This document shows positions 19,042 through 27,375 of a stretch of DNA of 64,000 nucleotides, in pieces (within the stretch, counting starts at the first letter, position 1; each line of letters begins with the position of its first letter). Source of the DNA: Kriegella sp965368185 (GTDB taxonomy: Bacteria > Bacteroidota > Bacteroidia > Flavobacteriales > Flavobacteriaceae); the NCBI GenBank assembly GCA_965368185.1, contig CBDULZ010000001.1, positions 102,035 through 166,034 of the forward strand, written 5' to 3'. The position numbers were made by a program, and so were the translations under genes. The notes below the pieces were generated by a model. It searched no databases, had not been told where the DNA came from, and was given only the letters and a program-made list of their open reading frames with translations.

Positions 19042-19407
19042 CTTACTTCTTGTTCAGAAAGCAAATATATTAACCCTAATACTTTTGACCTTACAGGAAT
19101 GGCTATTAATTCTATATATGTGTTGAAATGATAATTATATAATTTAAGAATTGCCCGAATGGTATTTACCTCATAATTTCAAAAGAACAACGATAAATAT
19201 TTGGGTTACAACTTTATACATTTAAAAGTATTGCTTTTGAAAATTGTAATCGATAACACAAATAGAATTTTCTACATAAACCTCACAAAACTAATTCACT
19301 ATATTTTTAGCTTAAAGCCAAAAAAATACATAAATTTCAAGCTGATTAAATAGAAAATTAATAGGATACTTACCAATTTCACAAGAATAAATTCAAAAAG
19401 GAAAGGA
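19042..19407. other. Intergenic region between divergent TonB receptor and sugar operon
   Basis: 366 bp, A/T-rich, no gene. On the minus strand TATATTTG at 19062-19069 matches the -7 consensus TAnnTTTG and would drive the TonB-receptor gene about 21 bp downstream; no good -33 TTTG is present at the expected distance. The plus-strand promoter for the carbohydrate operon should also lie here but could not be located. Confidence 0.45.
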
Positions 19408-20763
19408 ATGGGCAAAAATGGGAATTCACGACGCAAATTTATAAAAAAAACCGCTGCCAGTTCGGCACTATTCGTTGCTGGTGGCGTATTGCCCGGGTTC
19501 TCGGCCAAAAGCTATGGGCAGATTATTGGGGCCAACAAAAAAATCAATGTTTCAATGATGGGCGTAAACAGTCGCGGAAATGCGCTGGCCCAAAACTTTG
19601 CGAGTCAAGACAACTGTAACGTTATTCATATCTGTGACGTAGACAGTCGGGCAATTGCAAAGTGCTTGACTGCCGTGAAAGAACGCCAAGATGAAAAAAT
19701 AAAAACATTTGAGGATTTTCGAAAATCATTGGAGAGTAAAGATGTTGACGCCCTGGTCATTGCCGCGCCTGACCACTGGCATGCCCCTGCTTCTTTATTG
19801 GCTATGGAGGCCGGAAAACATGTATATGTAGAGAAACCGTGTAGTCACAACCCCCATGAAGGTGAAATTTTGGTCAGTGCTGCCGCCAAATATGGTAAGG
19901 TCATACAAATGGGTAACCAGCGTCGCTCTTGGCCTAATGTGGTTGCCGGTATCGAAGCTCTAAAAAGCGGGGCTATAGGCCGGGTATATTTTGGTAAATC
20001 TTGGTACACCAACAACCGGGCGTCGATCGGGGTCGGCAAAGAAGTAGAAGCTCCTGATTGGCTGAATTGGGATCTTTGGCAAGGACCTGCTCCCCGCAAA
20101 AGTTATAAAGACAATATTGTGCACTATAATTGGCATTGGCTTTGGCACTGGGGAACTGGGGAAGCTTTAAACAACGGCACCCATATGATCGATCTTTTGC
20201 GCTGGGGAATGAACGTTGACTACCCCACGAAAGTTAGCTCCAATGGCGGGCGATATCGCTATAACGATGATTGGGAAGCACCGGATACCCAGGTAATCAA
20301 TCTCGATTTCGGCGATGATCTATCTATGACTTGGGAAGGTAGGAGCTGTAATGGAAAACAAATCGAGGGAAGCTCCGTAGGGGTCATCTTTTATGGTGAA
20401 AACGGAAGCCTATTTATTCCCAGTGGTGATAGCCATACAATTTTCGACTTGGATGGTGCGGTCGTAAAAGAAGCAAAACCAACTGAAGAAATCGATGCCA
20501 GAAATAAAAGTAATCCTGCAAAAAATTTGGATGCCTTTCACATTCAGAACATGTTCGATGCTATTGCCAATGGATCCAAATTACACGCCGATATCGATTC
20601 AGGCCACAAAAGCACCTTGTTAGTTCAGCTAGGAAACATTTCACAGCGGGTAGGACGCTCGTTGGAAATAAACCCAAAAAACGGACATATCATTGACGAC
20701 GACGACGCACAAAAGCTTTGGAGCCGTTCGTATGAACCGGGCTGGGAGATGAAACTTTTGTAA
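19408..20763 (+). CDS. Exported Gfo/Idh/MocA family oxidoreductase
   Basis: 451 aa. Twin-arginine-type signal (SRRKFIKKTAASSALFVAGG, about 7-26), then an NAD-binding Rossmann domain (VSMMGVNSRGNALAQ), the HWHAPASLLAMEAGKHVYVEKP segment with the EKP lysine, and a C-terminal alpha/beta domain. Members with Tat signals fold with NAD(P) bound before export and oxidise or reduce sugars, often at C3. It is the first gene of an operon with a second Gfo/Idh gene and a DUF1080 gene, a combination that fits 3-keto-glycoside chemistry. Substrate unknown. Confidence 0.9.
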   Translation: MGKNGNSRRKFIKKTAASSALFVAGGVLPGFSAKSYGQIIGANKKINVSMMGVNSRGNALAQNFASQDNCNVIHICDVDSRAIAKCLTAVKERQDEKIKTFEDFRKSLESKDVDALVIAAPDHWHAPASLLAMEAGKHVYVEKPCSHNPHEGEILVSAAAKYGKVIQMGNQRRSWPNVVAGIEALKSGAIGRVYFGKSWYTNNRASIGVGKEVEAPDWLNWDLWQGPAPRKSYKDNIVHYNWHWLWHWGTGEALNNGTHMIDLLRWGMNVDYPTKVSSNGGRYRYNDDWEAPDTQVINLDFGDDLSMTWEGRSCNGKQIEGSSVGVIFYGENGSLFIPSGDSHTIFDLDGAVVKEAKPTEEIDARNKSNPAKNLDAFHIQNMFDAIANGSKLHADIDSGHKSTLLVQLGNISQRVGRSLEINPKNGHIIDDDDAQKLWSRSYEPGWEMKLL

Positions 20764-20790
20764 AGACCTTCCAACAACACAGCAATCTAT

Positions 20791-21783
20791 ATGAAATCAA
20801 GAAGAACATTTGTAAAAAAAATGAGCAAAGGGGCTGCATTATCCACCTTGGCGTTCTCGTTACCCGCCCCTATATTTTCGCAACTAAAGCTTAATGAAAA
20901 GACGATGGCAAAACCAAAGATAATTGGAATAATAGGCGCTGAGAACTCCCATTCGATACACTTTGGGAAGATGTTCAATGTGGAAAGGGCATTCCCTGGA
21001 TTCGAAGTCAAATATATTTGGGGAGAAAAGGATGAATTTGCCCAAACGACCAAAGAAAAGGGTTCAATTCCTATTATTGTTAAAGACCCAAAGGAAATGA
21101 TGGGAAAAATCGATGCCCTTATCGTAGACCACCGTCGTGGTGATATGCATCTAGAAGCTGCCACTCCCTTTGTTAAAGCGGGTGTACCTACTTTTATAGA
21201 TAAACCTTTTTGTTTTAGTAGCGAAGCAGCGAAAAAATTTCTTAAAATGGCTGAGGATGTGGGAACACCCGTAACTTCTTACAGTTCGATTGCGCATAGT
21301 TTTGCTACCGAAGACATGAGAAAGCAGGTGGACGAAATAAAGGGTATCAACCAAATAACCTGTTACGGTAAGGCCGATCTTAATTCCATTTATGGAGGGA
21401 TTTATTTTTATGGTGTACATATGGTCGAGCCCCTTATTTATCTATTCGACGAAAAAGTAGTTTCGGCAAGAATCAATAAAAATGAGAAAGATAACTTGAA
21501 TAGCACGGCTAGCTTGGTCTTTGAAGATGGAATGATGGCAACGCTGATAATCACTTCTAAAAAATACGGTTGGCAGACCTTTATTGAAACTAACGAAGGT
21601 ATTGTCGAATTAAAATCACGTGTAGAAAAAGTAGAGCCCGACAAGGCCTACGTAGATATGGTAAAAATGTTCGAAACCGGAGTCGAACCGAGAAGTCACG
21701 AGAATATCATACACGGTATAGCGGTGCTAGAGGCGCTTTACAAGTCCTCAAGCTCAGGAAATTGGGAAACAGTAACTGCTTAA
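20791..21783 (+). CDS. Exported Gfo/Idh/MocA family oxidoreductase (second copy)
   Basis: 330 aa, only distantly similar to the preceding gene. N-terminus SRRTFVKKMSKGAALSTLAF is Tat-like and is followed by PAPIFS. Rossmann strand IIGIIGAENSHSIHFGK lacks the usual GxGxxG spacing, and the EKP motif reads IDKPFCFS (DKP). The shorter length and altered motif suggest a different substrate or a partner role. It lies 27 bp after the first oxidoreductase and its stop is 1 bp from the next start, so they are co-transcribed. Confidence 0.87.
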   Translation: MKSRRTFVKKMSKGAALSTLAFSLPAPIFSQLKLNEKTMAKPKIIGIIGAENSHSIHFGKMFNVERAFPGFEVKYIWGEKDEFAQTTKEKGSIPIIVKDPKEMMGKIDALIVDHRRGDMHLEAATPFVKAGVPTFIDKPFCFSSEAAKKFLKMAEDVGTPVTSYSSIAHSFATEDMRKQVDEIKGINQITCYGKADLNSIYGGIYFYGVHMVEPLIYLFDEKVVSARINKNEKDNLNSTASLVFEDGMMATLIITSKKYGWQTFIETNEGIVELKSRVEKVEPDKAYVDMVKMFETGVEPRSHENIIHGIAVLEALYKSSSSGNWETVTA

Positions 21784-21784
21784 T

Positions 21785-22618
21785 ATGATTCCAATTTTGC
21801 CCAAAACATTTTGTTTTTCTTTTTTACTACTATCGATAACCTTGCTATCGCTAGGTTGTCAAGAAAAGGTCGAAAAAAAGTCGCAAGACATAGCGCACAG
21901 AACAATCAATACTGAAGACAACAGGCTTTCCGATAAAGAAGTTAATGAAGGCTGGAAGTTGTTGTTTGACGGGAAGACCTTTGAAGGTTGGCGCGGTATG
22001 GGGCGTAATTATGTTCAAAACGAACTTTGGAAAATTGAAAATGGTACCATACGAAAGGTAAACAGTAGCGAAGTACCTTCTGCGCCTGATGGAAAAGTTA
22101 TTGAAGGCGGCGATTTGATGACCATTAAAACATTCAACAATTATGAACTGTACTTTGAATGGAAAATACTAAAGGCTGGGAATACGGGAGTCAAGTATAA
22201 TGTATCGGAAGACCTCTCTCAAAACTACGGTTCAAAATATTCGGCATTGGGTTTCGAATACCAACTCCTCGATGATGCCGACACGCTTTATGTAGGCAAG
22301 TTGAAACCTACCCAATACACGGGTAGCCTTTACGACATGGTTCCTCCTAAGAATGCCAAAACCAATCGGGTAGGAACGTTTAATTCAAGCCGTATTCTTA
22401 TTGACGGAAACCATGCGGAACATTGGCTGAACGGCGTAAAAGTGTTGGAATACGAATTTGGATCAAAGCACCTAGACTCCTTATTTCAATTGAGTAAATT
22501 CAAAGATTATTCAAATTTTATAGATAAGCGCAGCGGACACATTATCTTACAAAACCATAAAGATGATGCATGGTTCAAGAATATAAAGATTCGTGAGCTG
22601 ACATCAAGTTCACAATAA
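21785..22618 (+). CDS. DUF1080 lipoprotein (3-keto-disaccharide hydrolase family)
   Basis: 277 aa. Lipoprotein signal with lipobox LSLGC (Cys25). The rest is one DUF1080 domain, a concanavalin-like jelly roll: EGWKLLFDGKTFEGWRG (about 57-73), GGDLMTIKTFNNYELYFEWKI, GNTGVKYNVS, YDMVPPKNAKT and NGVKVLEYE. Family members cleave 3-keto-glycosides formed by Gfo/Idh oxidoreductases, which are the two genes directly upstream. Envelope location matches the Tat signals of those enzymes. Confidence 0.88.
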   Translation: MIPILPKTFCFSFLLLSITLLSLGCQEKVEKKSQDIAHRTINTEDNRLSDKEVNEGWKLLFDGKTFEGWRGMGRNYVQNELWKIENGTIRKVNSSEVPSAPDGKVIEGGDLMTIKTFNNYELYFEWKILKAGNTGVKYNVSEDLSQNYGSKYSALGFEYQLLDDADTLYVGKLKPTQYTGSLYDMVPPKNAKTNRVGTFNSSRILIDGNHAEHWLNGVKVLEYEFGSKHLDSLFQLSKFKDYSNFIDKRSGHIILQNHKDDAWFKNIKIRELTSSSQ

Positions 22619-22643
22619 CCAGGCATCAACCAAAATCTTAAAA

Positions 22644-23855
22644 ATGAAAATATTTATTACACTATTTTTTATTGGCACCGTGCTTCTAACGCCTATTGAA
22701 ACTAAAGAAAACACTATGGTAAAAGGCATACTTTATTCCGATGGCGGAACGGTCTCCGTTGCGCTTTCGGGCGACAGGATCATCGGTATCGAACGCACTG
22801 CGGATGACGACCAGGATCCCGGTCTTTACGTTGCCCCGGGGCTTATCGACATACAGATCAACGGCTATATGGGCGTTGACTTTTCGGGTCCCGATCTTAC
22901 CGTCGAAGGGGTCAAAAAAGCGACCAGGGCACTTTGGAAGGCCGGGGTGACCTCCTATTTCCCCACCATCATTACCAGTGACATTGCCCTGATCAAAAAG
23001 AACTTCGCCATTTTGGCGGAGGCCAGAAAAGACCCCGAGATCGGTATGTCCATTCCCGGTTTCCATCTCGAAGGCCCCTACATCTCCCCGGTCAAGGGCT
23101 TCCGTGGGGCACATCTGGAAAAATATATCAAGGATCCCGATTGGGAAGAATTCCGGGCCATACAAAGGGCGGCCGACAACGGTATCGTATTGATTACACT
23201 GGCCCCGGAGCTCGAGGGGGCCATCCCTTTCATCAGAAAATGTGTCGACAGCGGGGTAGTCGTATCCCTTGGGCACCATAACGGCTCCGCCTCCGACGTT
23301 CAAAAGGCGGTCGATGCCGGGGCAAAAATGGCCACCCATTTGGGCAACGGATGCGCCAACGAAATAAACCGGCACCATAATCCGTTATGGCCACAGCTTT
23401 CCAACGATGCAATTACAGCCAGTATCATAGCCGACGGTTTCCATCTGACCAAAGAGGAGGTACGTAGTTTTTATAAGGCCAAAGGCGTGGAAAAAACCGT
23501 TCTGGTGTCCGATGCGCTCGATCTGGCAGGCCTACCCCCCGGTGAATATACCCGTGGCGAGCGTACCTTATTGTTGACACCGAACGTGGTCAAACTGCCC
23601 AAGGAAAACGTATTGGCCGGCGCCGCCTCGCCCATCAGCAAATGTGTCGGGGTCATGATGGACTATACCCAGTGTACGCTGAAAGATGGTATCCAAATGG
23701 CAAGCACCAACCCAGCCGAACTGTTCACGCTAGAAGATATCGGAAGCATACAACAGGGCAAACGCGCCGACCTTATCGTGTTTACAATGGAAAACAAACA
23801 GATGAATATAGAAAAGACCTATGTCTCAGGACAATTGGTATACGCCCAAGACTAG
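22644..23855 (+). CDS. nagA: N-acetylglucosamine-6-phosphate deacetylase
   Basis: 403 aa from the first ATG. Amidohydrolase signatures: PGLIDIQINGYMGVDFS, HLEGPYISPVKGFRGAH, VSLGHHNGSASDV, ATHLGNGC and VSDALDLAG with the catalytic Asp. Removes acetate from GlcNAc-6-P to give glucosamine-6-P for NagB encoded two genes on. The first 24 residues (MKIFITLFFIGTVLLTPIET) look like a secretion signal, unexpected for a cytoplasmic enzyme; the internal ATG at 22716 (MVKGILYSDGG) gives the normal NagA start. Base composition jumps from about 35% to about 60% GC near 22740, just after that ATG. Confidence 0.92.
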   Translation: MKIFITLFFIGTVLLTPIETKENTMVKGILYSDGGTVSVALSGDRIIGIERTADDDQDPGLYVAPGLIDIQINGYMGVDFSGPDLTVEGVKKATRALWKAGVTSYFPTIITSDIALIKKNFAILAEARKDPEIGMSIPGFHLEGPYISPVKGFRGAHLEKYIKDPDWEEFRAIQRAADNGIVLITLAPELEGAIPFIRKCVDSGVVVSLGHHNGSASDVQKAVDAGAKMATHLGNGCANEINRHHNPLWPQLSNDAITASIIADGFHLTKEEVRSFYKAKGVEKTVLVSDALDLAGLPPGEYTRGERTLLLTPNVVKLPKENVLAGAASPISKCVGVMMDYTQCTLKDGIQMASTNPAELFTLEDIGSIQQGKRADLIVFTMENKQMNIEKTYVSGQLVYAQD

Positions 23856-25100
23856 CTTATGAAAAATAGTTCCGCACGAAAAAAAATCATCCTTGCGCTG
23901 AGCGCCATCGGTCCCGGCCTGTTCTTGATCGGCTACAATATTGGCACGGGTAGCGTGACCACCATGGCAAAAACGGGCGCCGAACACGGCATGGGCCTGT
24001 TCTGGGCACTTATACTCTCCTGTATATTCACCTATGTACTGATGGTTACCTACGGCAAGGTCACCTTGGTCACTGGTAGGACGGCCCTGTTCAATTTCAA
24101 GAGCGAGTTCAAATACGGCTGGATGCTTTCGCTATATATCATCATAGCGCTGATCATCGGCGAACTTCTCGCATTGATGGGGGTCATGGGCATTGTCGCC
24201 GACCTTGTACAGGAGGGCATCAGACTGGCCTTCGACGGACTCGTTATCAGTACTTTTTGGATTATCCTCTTTTTTTCGATCATCCTTTATTTTCTATTGT
24301 GGTTCGGGCGCTACCAGCTCTTTGAAAAGATATTGACGGTATTGGTGGTGCTTATGGGAATCTCCTTTATCGTGGTCTTTATCATGGTCAAGCCCGACCT
24401 GATGGCCATTGCGGAAGGGGCGGTCCCCAGCATACCGAAAACTCCGGGGGCCTTGGGGCTGATCGCGGCAATAACGGGCACGACCTGTTCTGCAGCGGTC
24501 TTTATCATGCGCAGCACCGTCGTCGCCGAAAAGGGCTGGGGTATCGAGGATCTGAAAAAAGAAAAGAAAGATTCGTTCGTGTCGGCCTCCATGATGCTAC
24601 TCTTGAGCGGGGTCATCATGGCCGTTGCGGCCGGTACGCTCTATGTATCCGGTTTGAAACTCGAGAATACCGTCGAGATGATCGAGCTCTTCGAACCGAT
24701 CGGGGGCAAAGCGGCCGCCTTTATGCTGATCATCGGTATCGCCGGGGCAGGCCTTTCGACCATATTCCCCATCGTACTGATCGCACCCTGGCTGGTGTCG
24801 GATTATAGGGGAACGCCCAGGAACATACACTCGCCCCTGTCGCGATGGCTAATCTTTATCGCGCTTTTGTTCGCGTTCGGAACCGTTTTTCTGGAGGAAA
24901 GGCCCCCCGCCCTTATGGTATTTTCACAGGCCTTTCAAGCGTGCATACTTCCGGCAGTCGCGATTCCGATCTTTATATTGATCAACAGGAAACGGCTAAT
25001 GCACAAATATACCGCCAGTACAAAATTGAACTTGGGCATCGTGGCCGTTATTCTATTTTCGTTGATCACGACCTATTTTGCGCTTACCGATTTTTTCTAA
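22735..25100. other. GC-rich block covering nagA and the Nramp-like gene
   Basis: Hand counts per 60-base line: 22681-22740 has 21 G/C (35%), 22741-22800 has 36 (60%), 24481-24540 has 38 (63%), while 21301-21360 has 25 (42%). The high level ends about at the stop of the transporter gene; nagB is intermediate. Such sharp edges suggest acquisition or recombination of this piece. Confidence 0.6.
23859..25100 (+). CDS. Nramp-family-like membrane transporter lacking canonical metal ligands
   Basis: 413 aa, about 11 membrane helices, LeuT-like Nramp family. TM1 reads GPGLFLIGYNIGTGSVTTMAK, aligning with the usual GPAF...DPGN, but Asp-Pro-Gly-Asn is absent; TM6 reads AAITGTTCSAAVFIMRSTVVAEKGW, without the Met-Pro-His motif. 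The residues that coordinate divalent metal in true Nramp proteins are therefore missing. The gene lies 3 bp after nagA and 22 bp before nagB, so it may carry an amino sugar or another organic solute across the inner membrane. That role is inferred only from position. Confidence 0.85.
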   Translation: MKNSSARKKIILALSAIGPGLFLIGYNIGTGSVTTMAKTGAEHGMGLFWALILSCIFTYVLMVTYGKVTLVTGRTALFNFKSEFKYGWMLSLYIIIALIIGELLALMGVMGIVADLVQEGIRLAFDGLVISTFWIILFFSIILYFLLWFGRYQLFEKILTVLVVLMGISFIVVFIMVKPDLMAIAEGAVPSIPKTPGALGLIAAITGTTCSAAVFIMRSTVVAEKGWGIEDLKKEKKDSFVSASMMLLLSGVIMAVAAGTLYVSGLKLENTVEMIELFEPIGGKAAAFMLIIGIAGAGLSTIFPIVLIAPWLVSDYRGTPRNIHSPLSRWLIFIALLFAFGTVFLEERPPALMVFSQAFQACILPAVAIPIFILINRKRLMHKYTASTKLNLGIVAVILFSLITTYFALTDFF

Positions 25101-25122
25101 GAAACCCCTTTAAAAATAAAGA

Positions 25123-25881
25123 ATGAAAAATACCATGACCATCGATAGACTACAGGTATCCGTTTACGACAAAACTGCGGAAATGGGTGCAGCGGCCGCC
25201 GATTTCGTACAAGATAGGTTGAACCGGGCCATTGCTCAAAAAGGTTCGGCAAACCTAATACTTGCCACGGGTGCCTCGCAGTTCCCGTTCTTGGAAGCCT
25301 TAAAGGAAAGGGAAATCGATTGGCAGCAAATCACCGTCTTCCATTTAGACGAGTACAAGGGCATCTCAAACGACCACCCTGCCAGTTTCAGAAGATACCT
25401 TCGGGAGCGCATTCTCGATCAGGTCAAACCGAAGAAAGTCCATTTTCTCAACGGTGATGTCGACGATCTTGACAAGGAAATGAAACGGTATGCCACCGAA
25501 CTTGAAAAGCACCCCATAGACATTGCCTGTATCGGTATCGGTGAGAACGGCCATATTGCCTTCAACGATCCGCCAGTGGCAGACTTCGACGATCCAAAAT
25601 TGGTAAAAGTGGTAGAACTTGATAATGCCTGTAGAAACCAACAATTAGGCGAGGGCTGGTTCCCCACCTTCGACGATGTGCCCACACATGCCCTTACCTT
25701 GACCATACCCGCAATAATGAGCTGTAAGGCTATTAGCTGTGTGGTGCCCGATAAAAGAAAGGCCGAAGCCGTTCGCGCCACCCTTTATGATGAGATAGGC
25801 ACCGAATGCCCTGCAACGATTTTGCGCAGGCACCCGGAAACAGTACTCTTTCTTGACAAGGGATCCTCAGCTAAGATATAA
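25123..25881 (+). CDS. nagB: Glucosamine-6-phosphate deaminase
   Basis: 252 aa. NagB fold: LILATGASQFPFLEAL (phosphate loop, about 43-58), VFHLDEYKGIS with the catalytic Asp, IGIGENGHIAFNDPP (about 139-153, ring-opening His and Asp), and TIPAIMSCKAISCVVP. Converts glucosamine-6-P to fructose-6-P and ammonia. Last gene of the 19.4-25.9 kb operon. ATG at 25123; a second ATG at 25135 is also possible. Its GC is intermediate between the block upstream and the rest. Confidence 0.93.
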   Translation: MKNTMTIDRLQVSVYDKTAEMGAAAADFVQDRLNRAIAQKGSANLILATGASQFPFLEALKEREIDWQQITVFHLDEYKGISNDHPASFRRYLRERILDQVKPKKVHFLNGDVDDLDKEMKRYATELEKHPIDIACIGIGENGHIAFNDPPVADFDDPKLVKVVELDNACRNQQLGEGWFPTFDDVPTHALTLTIPAIMSCKAISCVVPDKRKAEAVRATLYDEIGTECPATILRRHPETVLFLDKGSSAKI

Positions 25882-26006
25882 CAATTGGGAAAATGGGCGG
25901 CGTATTCCAATAAGAGAAAATAATCCAGGGCTAAATTAAAAGAGAATACTTTTACTGTGCCTTTTAGGGTGTTTTTGCAGAGCAAATTTAAAGTAGGGCG
26001 AAAGGT

Positions 26007-26414
26007 CTACACTGCACCTTTTTTTTCCACTATTTTAAGCAACACTGCTTCCATCTTCTCCCTATTCATAGGTTTTTCAATGTAGTCGACTACACTTGAA
26101 AATTCCAAAGCTTTTACTTTGTCGCGTGTGAGTACTGAAGATGTAAGCATTACAATTGAAGATTCTGGAATAAAATCATTCTTTTCAATAAAACTCAAAA
26201 ACTCAAATCCGTCCATCTCAGGCATATTGATATCTAAAAAGATAAGGTGGGGTTTGTTACTATCGAGATATTCAAGTGCTACTAATCCGTTTTCTACCGC
26301 TTCAACCTTTAACACGCCCAATTGCCTGAGCCCAATGGTAACCAATGAATTCGCTATTGGATCATCTTCTATTAAAAGAATATCCAAGTCCTTGTATTTT
26401 TCATTTTTAATCAT
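26007..26414 (-). CDS. REC-only response regulator (copy 1)
   Basis: 135 aa, one receiver domain with no output. Acidic pocket IEDDP (about 15-19), phosphoacceptor Asp61 in FLDINMPEMDGFEF, switch Thr/Ser (MLTSS) and Lys in EKP. It is a close paralogue of the protein at 29820-30236, with the acceptor at the same residue number. Such single-domain receivers pass phosphate within relays or act by protein contact. It lies downstream of two duplicated small membrane-protein genes on the same strand but behind a terminator, so it is likely its own transcript. Confidence 0.92.
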   Translation of the reverse strand: MIKNEKYKDLDILLIEDDPIANSLVTIGLRQLGVLKVEAVENGLVALEYLDSNKPHLIFLDINMPEMDGFEFLSFIEKNDFIPESSIVMLTSSVLTRDKVKALEFSSVVDYIEKPMNREKMEAVLLKIVEKKGAV

Positions 26415-26681
26415 ATAGTAAATTATAGATAGGGGTTCTTTTTATTCTTCAGGGCTACAACTACAGATTTAATTCAAATTCAACCATATAAATTCAGGTA
26501 ACGCAACTGGAATATATATACGAAGATACCTTAACTTTTGGTTGTAGTTACCTACATATTAAAAAATATCCTTACCAACTCAAAATAGTCCAGATCGATA
26601 TTAAACATGATTCTACGCTTGCAATTTTTAGATAAAAAACCAATTTTGTCGTATTTGACGGGCTTTCATCATTAGGGGATA
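26415..26681. other. Leader and promoter region of REC gene copy 1
   Basis: About 270 bp without a gene. It contains the palindrome TGTAG-TTAC-CTACA at 26543-26556, 129 bp upstream of the REC start, a possible operator. No protein-coding potential was seen. Confidence 0.4.
26543..26556 (-). promoter_or_regulatory. Palindrome upstream of REC copy 1
   Basis: TGTAG-TTAC-CTACA, perfect 5-bp arms around a 4-bp centre. It resembles, but does not align exactly with, the TAGG-N6-CCTA palindromes upstream of the small-protein genes, so a shared regulator is only a possibility. Confidence 0.3.
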
Positions 26682-26688
26682 AAACCAA

Positions 26689-26716
26689 AAAACCCTGAGG
26701 CTTTCCTCAGGGTTTT
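26689..26716 (-). terminator. Terminator after small gene A (copy 1)
   Basis: Perfect 12-bp stem AAAACCCTGAGG / CCTCAGGGTTTT (26689-26700 with 26705-26716), 4-base loop, and on the minus strand a T-rich tail. It ends the small-protein transcript and is bidirectional in appearance. Confidence 0.88.
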
Positions 26717-26746
26717 CTGTCGTAATGAAACTAAAAGTATGGAGTC

Positions 26747-26917
26747 TTAATCAAAAGCAAAACCAGTTGCGACGCGAAATACGAACGCATAAAGAACAAT
26801 GGCATACATTGCGAAACCAAACCAGGCAAATGCCTTGAAATAGTTTTTCACAATCATGCTGCCTAAATTTCTAAAACCATCATTGTAGATTTCTCTTATG
26901 TTTTGTAGGGTGTTCAT
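26747..26917 (-). CDS. Small membrane protein A, copy 1 (56 aa)
   Basis: Found by reading the minus strand; too short for usual gene callers. The protein begins MNTLQNIREIYNDGFRNLG and has one membrane helix (about 29-48, FAWFGFAMYAIVLYAFVF) and a conserved end RVATGFAFD. Comparison with copy 2 shows 26 changed codons, of which 20 are silent; residues 30-56 are identical despite 11 silent changes. That pattern shows selection for the protein. An amphipathic N-terminus plus one helix suggests an inner-membrane peptide. From memory it may match a small flavobacterial family (DUF6747), which I could not check. Function unknown. Confidence 0.85.
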   Translation of the reverse strand: MNTLQNIREIYNDGFRNLGSMIVKNYFKAFAWFGFAMYAIVLYAFVFRVATGFAFD

Positions 26918-26944
26918 AATATTTATATTTTAAAGGTTAAGTTT

Positions 26945-26967
26945 GGTATAAAGTGAACATTTATACC
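26945..26967 (-). promoter_or_regulatory. Inverted repeat upstream of small gene A, copy 1
   Basis: GGTATAAA and TTTATACC form perfect 8-bp arms around a 7-bp centre, 28 bp before the start codon. It could be an operator or a leader hairpin. No clear equivalent is present in copy 2. Confidence 0.4.
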
Positions 26968-27123
26968 GCAAATTGATTTTATAAAAAAGAATGGAAAATT
27001 TGTGTGCCTAGTTATTGTCGCTGTGTGTTTATTTCGCCGTGATGAACTTCCTTTCTGCCGATAACAATACACTATTGCGTACAGAAAGCCGGTTCGGGGC
27101 TATAAAGACCACGAAGGTATTAA

Positions 27124-27252
27124 TCAATACAACTGAGCAAAATGACCGCTGGTTGAATAAATCGCGTTAAAAGTAAATAACAGTATACTAATGCCGCAAA
27201 CTAGAGCCGTTAGCGAGGCCACCGAGGGAACAATTAATTCTATATTTTTCAT
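27124..27252 (-). CDS. Small membrane protein B, copy 1 (42 aa)
   Basis: Begins MKNIELIVPSVASLTALVCG, followed by ISILLFTFNAIY and a ten-residue polar tail ending at TGA. One hydrophobic helix covers most of the protein. It is the counterpart of the 32-aa frame at 28068-28166, with about two thirds of residues matching. The start ATG of both copies sits at exactly the same offset (914 bp). The change in stop position makes selection on the tail unlikely. It precedes gene A on the same strand by about 200 bp. Confidence 0.6.
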   Translation of the reverse strand: MKNIELIVPSVASLTALVCGISILLFTFNAIYSTSGHFAQLY

Positions 27253-27349
27253 GTTAAGTAGATTTGGGGTTTAATAATGCTGTAAAATTACGGCTGATAT
27301 CTATAAAATTCCGGGGTTTTTCGATGGATTGCCAATTACTGTAGGTGAA

Positions 27350-27363
27350 TAGGATTTTTCCTA
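27350..27363 (-). promoter_or_regulatory. TAGG-N6-CCTA palindrome upstream of small gene B, copy 1
   Basis: TAGGA-TTTT-TCCTA, about 98 bp before the start codon of B. In copy 2 the same place reads TAAGA-TTTT-TCTTA, so both arms changed together and symmetry is kept. This covariation supports a dimeric-protein operator or hairpin. Confidence 0.5.
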
Positions 27364-27375
27364 CTTTAAAGTGCG

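Larger units (their letters stand above)
26682..27375 (-). repeat. Tandem duplicated unit, copy 1
   Basis: This stretch and 27596-28290 are diverged copies of one unit, offset by 914-915 bp. On the minus strand each has: a TAGG/TAAG-N6 palindrome, a tiny membrane-protein gene (B), a spacer, the 56-aa gene (A) and a terminator followed by the same T-rich tail. Similarity is highest in A, in the leader of B and at the terminator, and low in the spacer. Confidence 0.8.
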
